From positions 2,728,001 through 2,792,000 of the forward strand of contig NZ_CP063353.1 of assembly GCF_014931565.1 (NCBI RefSeq): a stretch of DNA of 64,000 nt, written 5' to 3'. A program made the position numbers and the translations under genes. The notes below the pieces were generated by a model. The model ran no database searches and was not told the origin of the DNA. It was given only the letters and a program-made list of their open reading frames with translations. Positions 42,354-51,876 of the stretch are shown here, piece by piece. Origin of the DNA: Clostridium sp. 'deep sea'. GTDB taxonomy: Bacteria; Bacillota; UBA994; PWPR01. Numbering within the stretch: the first letter of the stretch is position 1; the number at the start of each line of letters is the position of its first letter.

Positions 42354-43997
42354 ATGAAAAAATATGGCTTTTTAATATGTTTGTTAATAGTATCAGTGTT
42401 GGCGGCAGGTTGTAATTCCGCATCTGGACCCATAAATAATCCAAGTGATACTAATGGGCCGGTATTTGGCGGGCAGTATACCTATGGCATTACGGGTGAA
42501 CCTACAACCCTTAATCCTATCTTCTCAACAGATTCAGCTACTAGTGGTATTACAAATTTAGTTTATGATAGCTTGCTTACTATCGATGAGAATTTAGAGG
42601 TTGCATCTGAGTTAGCTACAGACTGGACTATTTCAGAAGATAACAAGGTATTGACTTTTAATTTGAAGCAGGATGTAAAATGGCATGACGGAGAAAAATT
42701 TACTGCTGAAGATGTAAAATACACCTACGATGTAGTAATGCACGATGATTATACTGGGGTTAGAGCAAAGGACTTAAAATATGTTGAAAAAGTAGAGGCT
42801 ACTAGTGAGTATGTAGTGAAAATTTATCTCAAACAAGTAGATGCACCTTTAATGACTAAATTAGCTGGTTCAGCTTTAGGAATTTTGCCTAAACACATTT
42901 TTGAAAATACAGCAGTAAAAGATTTAAAAGAGCATGTAAATAGTTGGAACCCAATTGGCACAGGTCCATATAAATTTGTAGAGTATAAACCAGGCCAGCA
43001 CACAATTTTAACAGCCAACACCGAGTACTATGGTGACGGTCCATATATTGAAACAATTATGGTAAAAACTTATCAGGATACTCAAGTATTATTAGCTGCT
43101 TTTGAAAACGGGGATGTAGACTATATTGATGAAATTCCTGTTAATGATATAGAGCATGTTAAAAGCTCCTTAAAAGATACCGTAGAATTTAAAGAAGGGC
43201 CTCAAAACAGATATAACTATATTGGTCTTAAACAAAATCATCCAATTTTGGGTGACCTAAAAGTTCGTCAGGCATTAATGTATGCCCTTGATCGTGACAC
43301 AATTATTAATACTGTTTTTAAGGGTTATGGTACAGTAGTTAACTCGCATGGCGTGCCATTTTCATGGGCTTATTCTGATGATGTTAATAAATATGAGCAA
43401 AATAAAGATAAAGCAATTAGCTTACTAGAAGAAGCTGGTTGGGACAAAGTTGGATCAGATGGTATTCGTGTTAATAACAAAGGTGATAAGCTAACTTTTG
43501 TTATGGTGTCAGCTACTGGTAATGAAGATATTTCAAATGTTATTTCTATGATAGATGAACAGTGGAAGGCTATTGGTATTGATGTAGTAGTTGAATACTA
43601 TGAGCGTTCAGTATTATTTAGTAAATATTTAGATGTCGGTAAGTTTGAGGCCTATATGTGGGGCTGGAACCTAGGGGTAGACCCTGATTCTTATTTAATG
43701 TTCCATAGTGATTGTGCTTTAGATGAAAATGGAGTATTACAAGGATTTAATGACGTTGAATATAAAAACGATGATATTGATACATGGTTAGTAGATGGAC
43801 GTAAAACCTTTGATATTGAGCAGCGTAAAGCAATTTACGCTAAAATATCTAAAAAACTAAATGAAGAATTACCATATGTATTTCTTTATACAAACAATTT
43901 AGTTAAGGGCATGAATAATAAAGTTAAAAATGTAGTTTGGTCACCACTTGAGCCAATTAAGATTAATAAGTGGTATATAGATCCAGCATTCCATTAA
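42354..43997 (+). CDS. Peptide ABC transporter substrate-binding lipoprotein, operon 1
   Basis: 547 aa of the SBP_bac_5 (OppA/DppA) family. The lipobox LAAGC at residues ~16-20 shows it is a lipoprotein held on the outer face of the membrane. GEPTTLNPIFSTDS, the conserved FHDGEKFTAEDVKYT-like block (WHDGEKFTAEDVKYTYD) and WNPIGTGPYKF are family blocks. It captures peptides, or possibly metal complexes, for the permease encoded downstream. The SD is GGAGG. It is a clear paralogue of the gene at 48293. A stem-loop lies between it and the permease gene. Confidence 0.93.
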   Translation: MKKYGFLICLLIVSVLAAGCNSASGPINNPSDTNGPVFGGQYTYGITGEPTTLNPIFSTDSATSGITNLVYDSLLTIDENLEVASELATDWTISEDNKVLTFNLKQDVKWHDGEKFTAEDVKYTYDVVMHDDYTGVRAKDLKYVEKVEATSEYVVKIYLKQVDAPLMTKLAGSALGILPKHIFENTAVKDLKEHVNSWNPIGTGPYKFVEYKPGQHTILTANTEYYGDGPYIETIMVKTYQDTQVLLAAFENGDVDYIDEIPVNDIEHVKSSLKDTVEFKEGPQNRYNYIGLKQNHPILGDLKVRQALMYALDRDTIINTVFKGYGTVVNSHGVPFSWAYSDDVNKYEQNKDKAISLLEEAGWDKVGSDGIRVNNKGDKLTFVMVSATGNEDISNVISMIDEQWKAIGIDVVVEYYERSVLFSKYLDVGKFEAYMWGWNLGVDPDSYLMFHSDCALDENGVLQGFNDVEYKNDDIDTWLVDGRKTFDIEQRKAIYAKISKKLNEELPYVFLYTNNLVKGMNNKVKNVVWSPLEPIKINKWYIDPAFH

Positions 43998-44002
43998 AAA
44001 TT

Positions 44003-44034
44003 GGGGGTCAGGTTAGAAAATTAATCTGACCCCT
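44003..44034 (+). promoter_or_regulatory. Stem-loop between oppA-like and oppB-like genes, operon 1
   Basis: GGGGTCAGGTTA (44004-44015) pairs with TAATCTGACCCC (44022-44033) with one G-T pair and a 6-base loop. No T-run follows, so it is more likely to protect or process the mRNA, or slow the polymerase, than to stop it fully. The second operon has a hairpin at the same place. Confidence 0.7.
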
Positions 44035-44095
44035 AGAGATTAACTTAAAGAAGTGGTCCTAGGTCAAGAAAAAAGACAAAGTGAGGTGAAAGTGT

Positions 44096-45067
44096 ATGGG
44101 TAAGTATATAGTTCGTCGTATTTTTCAAATGATAATTGTTTTAATTGGGATTTCATTAATCTCCTTTTCTATAATGCAACTAGCACCAGGAGACCCTATT
44201 GATTTATTAGCCGATAGAAATTCAACACCAGCAGAAAAAGCCCATATTCGATCACTCTATGGCTTAGATAAACCCCTACTAGTTCAATATTATAATTGGA
44301 TTAGCCAGGTGTTAAGAGGAAATTTTGGCACATCATTTATAACTGGACAGCCTGTTTTAAAAATGATTATGGATCGTCTTCCTGCAACCCTATGGTTAAA
44401 TTTTTGGGCTATGATCTTAATTTATTTATTAGCAATACCTATAGGTATGTTATCTGCTTTAAAGCAATACTCGTGGTTTGATCAAATTGTGACAACAATT
44501 GCTTTTTTAGGAAAAGCACTACCTCAATTTTGGTTTGCCTTAATGCTTATTTACTTGGTAGGTATGAGATTTGACTTTATTGAAATTTCCAGAATGTCTA
44601 CCTACGGAGTTACTATTGCTAAATCTGGTTTTTTAGCAGTAGTGGTGGATAGATTAAAGTATATGATTTTGCCTTTAACTGTTTTAACCTTTAGTGGTAT
44701 GGCTGGTATTGCCCGTTATATGAGAGCGAGCATGTTAGATGTTAAACATCAAGACTATATTAGAACAGCTAGGGCTAAGGGCTTATCAGAAAAGCAGGTT
44801 GTAACAAAACATGCCTTTAAAAACTCGCTATTACCTATTGTTACTCTAATTGGCTTTGAACTGCCCATTATGTTTAGCGGATCTGTTGTTATCGAAACTA
44901 TTTTTTCATGGCCGGGTATAGGTTTATTGGCTGTTAACTCCATATTTCAGCGCGATTATATGGTGGTTATGGCTTTTAATATGTTAGGGGCTGTAATGAC
45001 AGTATTAGGTATGTTTTTAGCAGATTTACTTTATGTTGTTGTAGATCCAAGAATTAAGCTAAAGTAG
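44096..45067 (+). CDS. Peptide ABC transporter permease (OppB type), operon 1
   Basis: 323 aa with six helices. It starts MGKYIVRRIFQMIIVL, has APGDP after the first helix as OppB/DppB permeases do, and carries the coupling motif EAA-like stretch YIRTARAKGLSEKQV near residue 220 that contacts the ATPases. It forms the membrane channel with the next gene product. The SD GAGGTG is 7 bases before ATG 44096. Confidence 0.92.
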   Translation: MGKYIVRRIFQMIIVLIGISLISFSIMQLAPGDPIDLLADRNSTPAEKAHIRSLYGLDKPLLVQYYNWISQVLRGNFGTSFITGQPVLKMIMDRLPATLWLNFWAMILIYLLAIPIGMLSALKQYSWFDQIVTTIAFLGKALPQFWFALMLIYLVGMRFDFIEISRMSTYGVTIAKSGFLAVVVDRLKYMILPLTVLTFSGMAGIARYMRASMLDVKHQDYIRTARAKGLSEKQVVTKHAFKNSLLPIVTLIGFELPIMFSGSVVIETIFSWPGIGLLAVNSIFQRDYMVVMAFNMLGAVMTVLGMFLADLLYVVVDPRIKLK

Positions 45068-45075
45068 AGGTGAGC

Positions 45076-45954
45076 ATGGTGTTTAAAATAACAAAAAAAG
45101 CAAAAATTAATAATAATACAAGCTATGCTCAAATGGTGTGGAAGCGCTTTAAGCGCCATAAACTAGCTTTAGTTAGTTTGATTTTTTTAGCCACTATTAT
45201 TGTTTTAGCTATCTTAGCTCCTATTATAACTAGTTATAGTTATGAAGAGACAGATGTTGAACATAGTATGCAGCCTCCCAGTAAACTTCATTGGTTAGGA
45301 ACAGATAGAATCGGTAGAGATATCTTTAGTAGAATGGTTTGGGGTAGCAGAATAAGCCTTAGTGTTGGTTTAGTTGCTGCTGCTGTTTCTGTTTTTGTAG
45401 GAACTTTAATAGGGGCAATAGCTGGCTACTTTGGTGGTATAGTAGATGATATTTTAATGAGATTTACTGAAATGGTAATGTCTTTTCCAGTTATATTTTT
45501 GTTATTAACTATTATTTCTATTGTTGAACGTAGTGTATTTAACGTAATGTTAGTAATTGGCTTAACATCATGGCCAGGGTTAGCCCGTTTAATTAGAGGT
45601 CAGTTTTTGTCTCTACGTGAAACTGGCTATGTAGAGGCTGCAAAGGCCTTAGGGGCAGGACATAAACGAATTATTTGTAAACACATGTTATTAAACTGTA
45701 TGGCTCCTATTATTGTAAATGCAACCCTTAGGGTAGGTAGTGCTATTTTAGCAGAGAGTAGTTTAAGTTTTTTGGGCTTAGGAATAACTGATCCGCCTAG
45801 TTGGGGTACTATATTAAACTCTGGTAGGCACTACATGCGTAACGCAGCTTGGATAACTATTTTTCCGGGCATAATGATATTTTTAACTGTCTTAGCATTT
45901 AACTATGTGGGTGATGGTTTGCGTGATGCTTTAGACCCACACTTAAAGCGCTAG
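45076..45954 (+). CDS. Peptide ABC transporter permease (OppC type), operon 1
   Basis: 292 aa. The N-terminal soluble segment SYAQMVWKRFKRHKLAL precedes six helices. GTDRIGRDIFSRMVWG and the coupling helix YVEAAKALGAGHKRI are typical of OppC/DppC. ATG 45076 is preferred, with AGAGG five bases before it; the GTG at 45070 lies inside that site. It is located 8 bp after the OppB-type gene. Confidence 0.92.
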   Translation: MVFKITKKAKINNNTSYAQMVWKRFKRHKLALVSLIFLATIIVLAILAPIITSYSYEETDVEHSMQPPSKLHWLGTDRIGRDIFSRMVWGSRISLSVGLVAAAVSVFVGTLIGAIAGYFGGIVDDILMRFTEMVMSFPVIFLLLTIISIVERSVFNVMLVIGLTSWPGLARLIRGQFLSLRETGYVEAAKALGAGHKRIICKHMLLNCMAPIIVNATLRVGSAILAESSLSFLGLGITDPPSWGTILNSGRHYMRNAAWITIFPGIMIFLTVLAFNYVGDGLRDALDPHLKR

Positions 45955-45966
45955 GGGGAGATAATA

Positions 45967-46941
45967 ATGAATAAATTATTAGAGGTACAGGGTTTAAAAA
46001 CGGTATATGATACTGAAGATGGCAGGCTAGTGGCTGTAGATAATGTTTCGTTTAATGTATTACGAGGCGAAACTCTTGCTATTGTAGGAGAGAGTGGCTC
46101 TGGTAAAAGTCAAACTGCCTTTTCTATTTTACAACTAATATCACAGCCGGGCAAAATTATTGCTGGCAGTGTTAAATACGAAAATCAAGAATTGTTAAGT
46201 TTAAATAATAAACAAATGCAAAAGATTCGTGGAAACGAAATCTCAATTATTTTTCAAGAACCTATGACAAGCCTTAATCCTGTTCAAACAATAGGTAAAC
46301 AAATTGCAGAGGGTTTAATACTTCATCAGGGATTAACTAAAAAACAGGCTCTAGTAAAAGCCGTAACGTTATTAAAGCAGGTAGGTATATCTGATCCTCA
46401 AAAAAGAGTCAAGGAATACCCTCATCAAATGTCTGGTGGTATGAGACAAAGGGTAATGATTGCCATGGCTTTAGCTTGTAAGCCAAAGCTATTAATAGCC
46501 GATGAGCCCACAACAGCCTTAGATGTAACTATACAGGCTCAAATATTGGCAGAAATGGATAAACTAAAACAGAAACTAGATATGAGTATTTTGCTCATCA
46601 CTCACGACCTTGGTGTAGTTGCAGAAATGGCAGATAGGGTAGTAGTTATGTATGCTGGTCAGGTAGTTGAGGTGAGTAGTGTTTTTGAGATATTTGAGTC
46701 TCCCAAACACCCCTATACCATTGGCTTAATAAAATCCATGCCAACATTACATGACGAAAAAGAATGGCTAGCAGTAATCAAAGGAAGTGTTCCTGATCCA
46801 TTGCAGAAACCACAGGGCTGTAAGTTTCACCCTAGGTGTGTATACGCTAAAGAGAAATGTAAAACTTCCTCACCACCTATTACTGAGTTAAATAATAATA
46901 GCTGTGTTAGGTGCTGGTATCCTCAAAATATACAAGGGTAG
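45967..46941 (+). CDS. Peptide ABC transporter ATPase (OppD type), operon 1
   Basis: 324 aa. Walker [10 protein letters not shown], signature [15 protein letters not shown], Walker [13 protein letters not shown], and switch LITHDLGVV are present. The C-terminal extension has the Cys-rich oligopeptide-transport block ([15 protein letters not shown]...RCWYP), which in some homologues binds an iron-sulfur cluster. It works as a pair with the OppF-type ATPase. The SD is AGGGGGAG. Confidence 0.93.
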   Translation: MNKLLEVQGLKTVYDTEDGRLVAVDNVSFNVLRGETLAIVGESGSGKSQTAFSILQLISQPGKIIAGSVKYENQELLSLNNKQMQKIRGNEISIIFQEPMTSLNPVQTIGKQIAEGLILHQGLTKKQALVKAVTLLKQVGISDPQKRVKEYPHQMSGGMRQRVMIAMALACKPKLLIADEPTTALDVTIQAQILAEMDKLKQKLDMSILLITHDLGVVAEMADRVVVMYAGQVVEVSSVFEIFESPKHPYTIGLIKSMPTLHDEKEWLAVIKGSVPDPLQKPQGCKFHPRCVYAKEKCKTSSPPITELNNNSCVRCWYPQNIQG

Positions 46942-46950
46942 TGATAGCTT

Positions 46951-47919
46951 ATGAAGAATAAAATTTTACAAGTGAATAACTTGAAAAAGCACTACCCAAT
47001 TAGTGGTGGTTGGTTTAGTAAAGATAAAAAGTCAGTTAAAGCAGTTGATGGCATTAGTTTTGAAGTCTTTGAGGGAGAGACACTAGGTATTGTGGGGGAG
47101 AGTGGCTGCGGTAAGTCTACAATGGCTCGTACTCTATTAGGACTACACGAGGCAACGGCTGGAGAAGTTCTTTATAACAATACAAATATCTTAAAACTTA
47201 AAGGTAATAAGCTAAGAGCTATAAGGCAAGAAATGCAAATTATTTTTCAGGACCCTTATTCATCGCTTAACCCCCGCTTAACTATAGAGCAAATTATTAA
47301 AGAACCTTTAGAGATTCATAAGTTAGGTAGCGAAAAACAGCAACAAGATAGAGTGGTAGAACTAATAGAAACAGTTGGTTTAACAGTACAGCACTTAAAA
47401 AGATATCCCCATGAATTTAGTGGTGGTCAGCGTCAACGTATTGGCATTGCCCGGGCTTTAGCCTTAAATCCTAAGCTATTATTATGTGATGAACCTGTAT
47501 CTGCTTTAGATGTTTCTATTCAATCACAAATACTAAACTTATTAAAGAAGTTACAAAAAAGCTTAAACCTAACCTATATATTTATAGCCCATGATTTAAG
47601 TGTTGTTAAACATGTTAGTGATAGAGTTGCGGTTATGTATTTAGGCAAAATAGTTGAAATTGCAGATGCTAAAGAGTTATATGAAAACCCAAAACACCCC
47701 TATACTAAGGCCTTATTATCTGCTATACCTGAGCCTAATCCTAGGGTAAAAAAACAGCGAATCATTTTAAAGGGTGATGTACCTAGTCCTACAAACCCAC
47801 CTAATGGTTGTAGTTTTCATACTCGCTGTGTAAGTTGTGAACAAATTTGCACTAAACAAATGCCTGAATTAAAACCGGTTGCTGAAAATCATCTAGTAGC
47901 TTGCCATATAAATAAGTAA
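46951..47919 (+). CDS. Peptide ABC transporter ATPase (OppF type), operon 1
   Basis: 322 aa. Walker A GESGCGKST, signature FSGGQRQRIGIARAL, Walker B LLLCDEPVSALDVS, switch FIAHDLSVV. The C-terminal Cys motif (GCSFHTRCVSCEQIC) matches OppF/DppF. It is the last gene of the first operon and is followed by a strong terminator at 47951. Confidence 0.93.
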   Translation: MKNKILQVNNLKKHYPISGGWFSKDKKSVKAVDGISFEVFEGETLGIVGESGCGKSTMARTLLGLHEATAGEVLYNNTNILKLKGNKLRAIRQEMQIIFQDPYSSLNPRLTIEQIIKEPLEIHKLGSEKQQQDRVVELIETVGLTVQHLKRYPHEFSGGQRQRIGIARALALNPKLLLCDEPVSALDVSIQSQILNLLKKLQKSLNLTYIFIAHDLSVVKHVSDRVAVMYLGKIVEIADAKELYENPKHPYTKALLSAIPEPNPRVKKQRIILKGDVPSPTNPPNGCSFHTRCVSCEQICTKQMPELKPVAENHLVACHINK

Positions 47920-47950
47920 ACTAGCTATAACAACTAATAAAATAATAGTA

Positions 47951-47985
47951 AGACTGCATCACTAAACTAGTGTGCAGTCTTTTTA
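47951..47985 (+). terminator. Terminator of peptide-transporter operon 1
   Basis: AGACTGCA with CACT pairs with AGTG and TGCAGTCT around a short loop, followed by TTTTTAT. The next 300 bp before operon 2 are AT-rich and hold no ORF that I can support. Confidence 0.85.
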
Positions 47986-48292
47986 TTTACGGTATTTTCA
48001 GCAAAAGAGAACTATTTAATATCATGATAAATATAAGCAAGATTTAAGACTTTTAACTAAAAAATAATAGCAAAAATAAATGCAAATATAGAATGAAAAA
48101 TAGAGTGCTTGTATATATATTTATATAAGACAAAAATACTAAGTTATATCTGAGAAGTTGCTATAACAAATTGTTAGGCTCTTTACCATGCAAAAATATC
48201 TAATTAAAATGAGGTGATAAAAAATAAACTAATTGTAAGTATTAGTCAGTTTGAACTGTTGTTAAAATTAATTTTTGTAGGGGGAGAACTTT

Positions 48293-49924
48293 GTGAAAAA
48301 ATATTCTATAGTAATTATTACTGCTTTAATAATATTATTAGTTTTTGCAGGTTGTACAAAAAGCACAACTCCAACTGACAACAAAGATACTACGCCTAAG
48401 TATGGAAATATGTACAGAATTGGTTCCATTGGTGAACCAACAACCTTCAGTCCAGTTTTTGCAACCGATGCTAGATCATCTTTTATAATAAATTTATTGT
48501 TCGATAGTTTATTAGATACAGATGAAAACCTAGAGATAAAAGCCCAAATAGCTAAAACTTGGGATATATCTGAAGATGGTTTAGAATTAACTTTTTACCT
48601 AAGAGACGATGTTTATTTTCATGATGGGGAAAAATTAAATGCTGATGACGTAGAGTTTACTTATAATGTGGTTTTGCATGATGATTATGCTGGTGTAAGA
48701 AAAGAAGACCTAAAATTTGTAGATTCTGTTGAAGCTGTAGATGATCATACCTTTAAAATTTATATGACTAAACCAGATGCAGCTTTAATGTTTTCGGTAG
48801 CTAGTTCAAGCTTTGGTATTATGCCTAAACATATCTTTGAGGATACTGCAATTGCTGAAATAAAAGAACATGAAAACAGTTGGGATCCAATTGGAACTGG
48901 TCCTTATAAATTTAAAGAATATACCTCTGGTCAGCGAATTGTATTAGAAGCAAATGAAGACTATTACGATGGTGCTCCGCAAATTAAAACAATACTAGAA
49001 AAAGTGTATCAGGATTCTCAGGTAATGTTAGCGGCCTTTGAAAATGGAGATTTAGACTACTTTGGCAGTATTCCCAAAGATGATGTGGACCGTGTTCAAG
49101 AGACTTTAAAAGATGAGATGCAGTTTAAGAGAACTCCTGCCTTACAGTATAATTACATCGGCCTAAAACAAACCCATCCCATCTTTAAAAATAAAACAGT
49201 ACGCCATGCTATGATGCATGCTTTAGATCGAAAAATCATTATTGATACAATCTTTAGAGGTTATGGCACAATGATTAACTCAGCTGGTGTTCCATTTCAG
49301 TGGTCATATAGTCCAAAAGCTAAATTATATGACGGTGGATCAGCTGAGGCTATTCGTTTATTAGAGCAAGCTGGTTGGTCTACTGTTGGCGATGATGGAA
49401 TTCGTGTTAACGAAAGTGGCGAGAGATTTTCTTTTACTCTAGTAACCGGCTCTGGTAATGAAGAGAGATCTAATATGTTAGCAATGATTAAACAGCAGTG
49501 GAAAGAAGTAGGTATTGAAATGGAAGTTGAAGAAATGGAGACTTCAGTATTATTTGAAAAATATCTTGATGCCTTTAACTTCGATGCTTATTTTTGGGGT
49601 TGGAATTTAGGGCTAGATCCAGATTGCTCATCTATGTTCCATAGTAGCAGTGGACGAGATAAAGATGGCAACCCTGCAGGCTTTAATGATGTTGAAATTT
49701 ACAATGAAGAACTAGATAGCTTATTGGATCAAGGCCGTTCTATCTATGATATTGAAGAGCGTAAGGTAATTTACCATCAGGTTCAAGAGTTACTTAATGA
49801 AGAGTTACCATATATATTCTTATATACAACAGATTCAGTACAGGCAATGCATAAGAGAATAAACAATGATGTATGGTCACCATTAGGTCCTATGTGGATT
49901 CATAAGTGGAGCATAGAAGAGTAA
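48293..49924 (+). CDS. Peptide ABC transporter substrate-binding lipoprotein, operon 2
   Basis: 543 aa, SBP_bac_5 family, GTG start with GGGGGAG upstream. The lipobox VFAGC is near residue 20. The family blocks match those of operon 1 (GEPTTFSPVFATDARSS, FHDGEKLNADDVEFTYN, WDPIGTGPYKF). It is clearly paralogous to 42354-43997, yet many residues of the binding-site region differ (for example ALQYNYIGLKQTHPIFKN), so the ligand range may differ. A perfect stem-loop follows the stop. Confidence 0.93.
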   Translation: MKKYSIVIITALIILLVFAGCTKSTTPTDNKDTTPKYGNMYRIGSIGEPTTFSPVFATDARSSFIINLLFDSLLDTDENLEIKAQIAKTWDISEDGLELTFYLRDDVYFHDGEKLNADDVEFTYNVVLHDDYAGVRKEDLKFVDSVEAVDDHTFKIYMTKPDAALMFSVASSSFGIMPKHIFEDTAIAEIKEHENSWDPIGTGPYKFKEYTSGQRIVLEANEDYYDGAPQIKTILEKVYQDSQVMLAAFENGDLDYFGSIPKDDVDRVQETLKDEMQFKRTPALQYNYIGLKQTHPIFKNKTVRHAMMHALDRKIIIDTIFRGYGTMINSAGVPFQWSYSPKAKLYDGGSAEAIRLLEQAGWSTVGDDGIRVNESGERFSFTLVTGSGNEERSNMLAMIKQQWKEVGIEMEVEEMETSVLFEKYLDAFNFDAYFWGWNLGLDPDCSSMFHSSSGRDKDGNPAGFNDVEIYNEELDSLLDQGRSIYDIEERKVIYHQVQELLNEELPYIFLYTTDSVQAMHKRINNDVWSPLGPMWIHKWSIEE

Positions 49925-49930
49925 TTTTAT

Positions 49931-49966
49931 ATAAACATGTGGCGAGTTAGCTTGCCACATGTTTAT
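49931..49966 (+). promoter_or_regulatory. Stem-loop between oppA-like and oppB-like genes, operon 2
   Basis: ATAAACATGTGGC (49931-49943) and GCCACATGTTTAT (49954-49966) form a perfect 13-bp stem with a 10-base loop, no T-run. It lies at the same place as the hairpin of operon 1 but is unrelated in sequence. Confidence 0.75.
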
Positions 49967-49986
49967 TATACACAAGGAGAATTTAT

Positions 49987-50970
49987 ATGGGAAAATATAT
50001 TGCTCGAAGAATTATGCAAATGATAATTGTTATTATAGGTATAACAGTTATCTCATTTACTATAATGCAACTTGCTCCCGGTGACCCTGTAGATATTTTA
50101 GCTGGCCGTACAGCAACTCCCGAGCAAAAGGCACATATAAAACAACTATACGGATTAGATAGACCTGTTCTTGAGCAGTATTTTAACTGGGTCAGTAAGG
50201 TGTTTAGGGGTGATTTTGGCCATTCATTTATCACTGGGAAACCAGTATTAAGAATGATATTAGAGCGTTTACCCGCAACTTTACCCGCAACTTTATGGCT
50301 CAATTTTTGGGCAATGATTATAATCTATGTATTAGCAATTCCTATAGGCATGATATCTGCCTTAAAGCAGTACTCATGGTTTGATTATATCTCTACAACT
50401 TTAGCATTTTTGGTTAGAGCAATGCCTGCTTTTTGGCTGGCTTTATTGTTAGTTTATTTTGTTGGCATGAAAGTTGAGGGTATAGAGATTTCTGGCATGA
50501 CTACCTATGGGGTTAACTGGGGTCAGCTACCATTTTTCACTGTTCTAAAGGATAGACTAAGTTACATAATTTTACCCCTAATTGTACTGTCCTTTGGTGG
50601 AATGGCTGGCATAACTCGTTTTATGAGAGCAAGCATGTTAGATGTAATTCATCAAGACTATGTACGAACAGCAAGAGCTAAAGGTTTACCAGAAAAAAAG
50701 GTTATAACAAGGCATGCTATGCGTAATGCATTGCTTCCTATTGTAACTTTAATTGGCTTTGAGTTACCAATACTGTTTAGTGGTTCAGTCATAATAGAAA
50801 CCATCTTCTCGTGGCCAGGCATTGGATTATTAGCAATTAACTCAATATTCCAAAGAGATTACTTAGTAATTATGTCGTTTAATCTTATGGGTGCCATTAT
50901 GACAGTAATCGGAATGTTTATTGCTGATATGCTTTATTTAGTTACCGATCCACGAATAAAGTATAATTAG
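49987..50970 (+). CDS. Peptide ABC transporter permease (OppB type), operon 2
   Basis: 327 aa, like its paralogue in operon 1 in length, APGDP motif and coupling stretch YVRTARAKGLPEKKV. It carries a small in-frame tandem duplication of 12 bp (ACCCGCAACTTT at 50271-50282 repeated at 50283-50294), which gives PATLPATLWLNF where operon 1 has PATLWLNF. The extra four residues lie just before a membrane helix. The SD is AAGGAGA. Confidence 0.92.
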   Translation: MGKYIARRIMQMIIVIIGITVISFTIMQLAPGDPVDILAGRTATPEQKAHIKQLYGLDRPVLEQYFNWVSKVFRGDFGHSFITGKPVLRMILERLPATLPATLWLNFWAMIIIYVLAIPIGMISALKQYSWFDYISTTLAFLVRAMPAFWLALLLVYFVGMKVEGIEISGMTTYGVNWGQLPFFTVLKDRLSYIILPLIVLSFGGMAGITRFMRASMLDVIHQDYVRTARAKGLPEKKVITRHAMRNALLPIVTLIGFELPILFSGSVIIETIFSWPGIGLLAINSIFQRDYLVIMSFNLMGAIMTVIGMFIADMLYLVTDPRIKYN

Positions 50971-50982
50971 GGGGGCTTCAAA

Positions 50983-51861
50983 ATAGTTAAATTTAAAAAC
51001 AAACAAATGCTGGCACAGTTAGAAGAGACCTATGCCCAAATGGTTTGGAGAAGGTTTAAACGACATAAATTAGCCCTTATAAGTTTAGTTTTTTTAGTAT
51101 TTATATCTTTCATTGCTATATTTGCACCCCTAATATGCCCCTATGATTATGAGCAGATTAATACGGAACATATCTTAAAGCCTCCCTCAGCTCAGCATCT
51201 GTTTGGAACAGATAGAATAGGCAGAGATATATTCAGTAGAATAGTTCGGGGCAGTAGAATTAGTTTAAGTGTTGGTTTTATAGCAGCGGCCGTATCCGTG
51301 ACAATTGGTACTGTAATTGGGGCACTTGCTGGTTACTTTGGTGGAATAGTTGATGATATTTTAATGAGATTTACTGAAATGGTAATGTCCTTTCCAGTCA
51401 TATTCCTATTACTAACTATTATTGCTGTAGTTGATAGGAGTATATTAAATGTTATGTTAGTAATTGGTTTTACCTCATGGACTGGCTTGGCTCGAATAGT
51501 GAGAGGGCAGTTTTTGTCTTTGCGTGAAATGGATTACGTTGAGGCAGCAGAGGCCTTAGGAGCTAGTCATAAAAGAATAATTCTTAGGCATATGTTGCTT
51601 AACTGTATGGCTCCTATTATAGTTAATGCCACCCTAAGAGTAGGGGGAGCTATTTTAGCCGAATCGGGTTTAAGTTTTTTGGGGTTAGGTGTTGTGAATC
51701 CTCCTAGTTGGGGTGCTGTGCTTAACTCAGGTAGGTCTCATATGAGGTCAGCCCCTTGGATTACTTTAATACCTGGATTTATTATATTTTTAACAGTCTT
51801 ATCCTTTAACTATATTGGAGACGGTCTACGTGATGCCTTAGACCCTCACCTAAAAAGATAG
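50983..51861 (+). CDS. Peptide ABC transporter permease (OppC type), operon 2 (apparent AUA start)
   Basis: About 292 aa if read from ATA 50983, giving VKFKNKQMLAQLEETYAQMV, which lines up with VFKITKKAKINNNTSYAQMV of the operon-1 protein. The first ATG, at 51007, has no SD. The strong AGGGGGG site (50969-50975) lies exactly 7 bases before the ATA. The rest matches the OppC family: GTDRIGRDIFSRIVRG and the coupling helix YVEAAEALGASHKRI. Confidence 0.88.
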   Translation: MVKFKNKQMLAQLEETYAQMVWRRFKRHKLALISLVFLVFISFIAIFAPLICPYDYEQINTEHILKPPSAQHLFGTDRIGRDIFSRIVRGSRISLSVGFIAAAVSVTIGTVIGALAGYFGGIVDDILMRFTEMVMSFPVIFLLLTIIAVVDRSILNVMLVIGFTSWTGLARIVRGQFLSLREMDYVEAAEALGASHKRIILRHMLLNCMAPIIVNATLRVGGAILAESGLSFLGLGVVNPPSWGAVLNSGRSHMRSAPWITLIPGFIIFLTVLSFNYIGDGLRDALDPHLKR

Positions 51862-51876
51862 GGGAGAAGTGCAACT

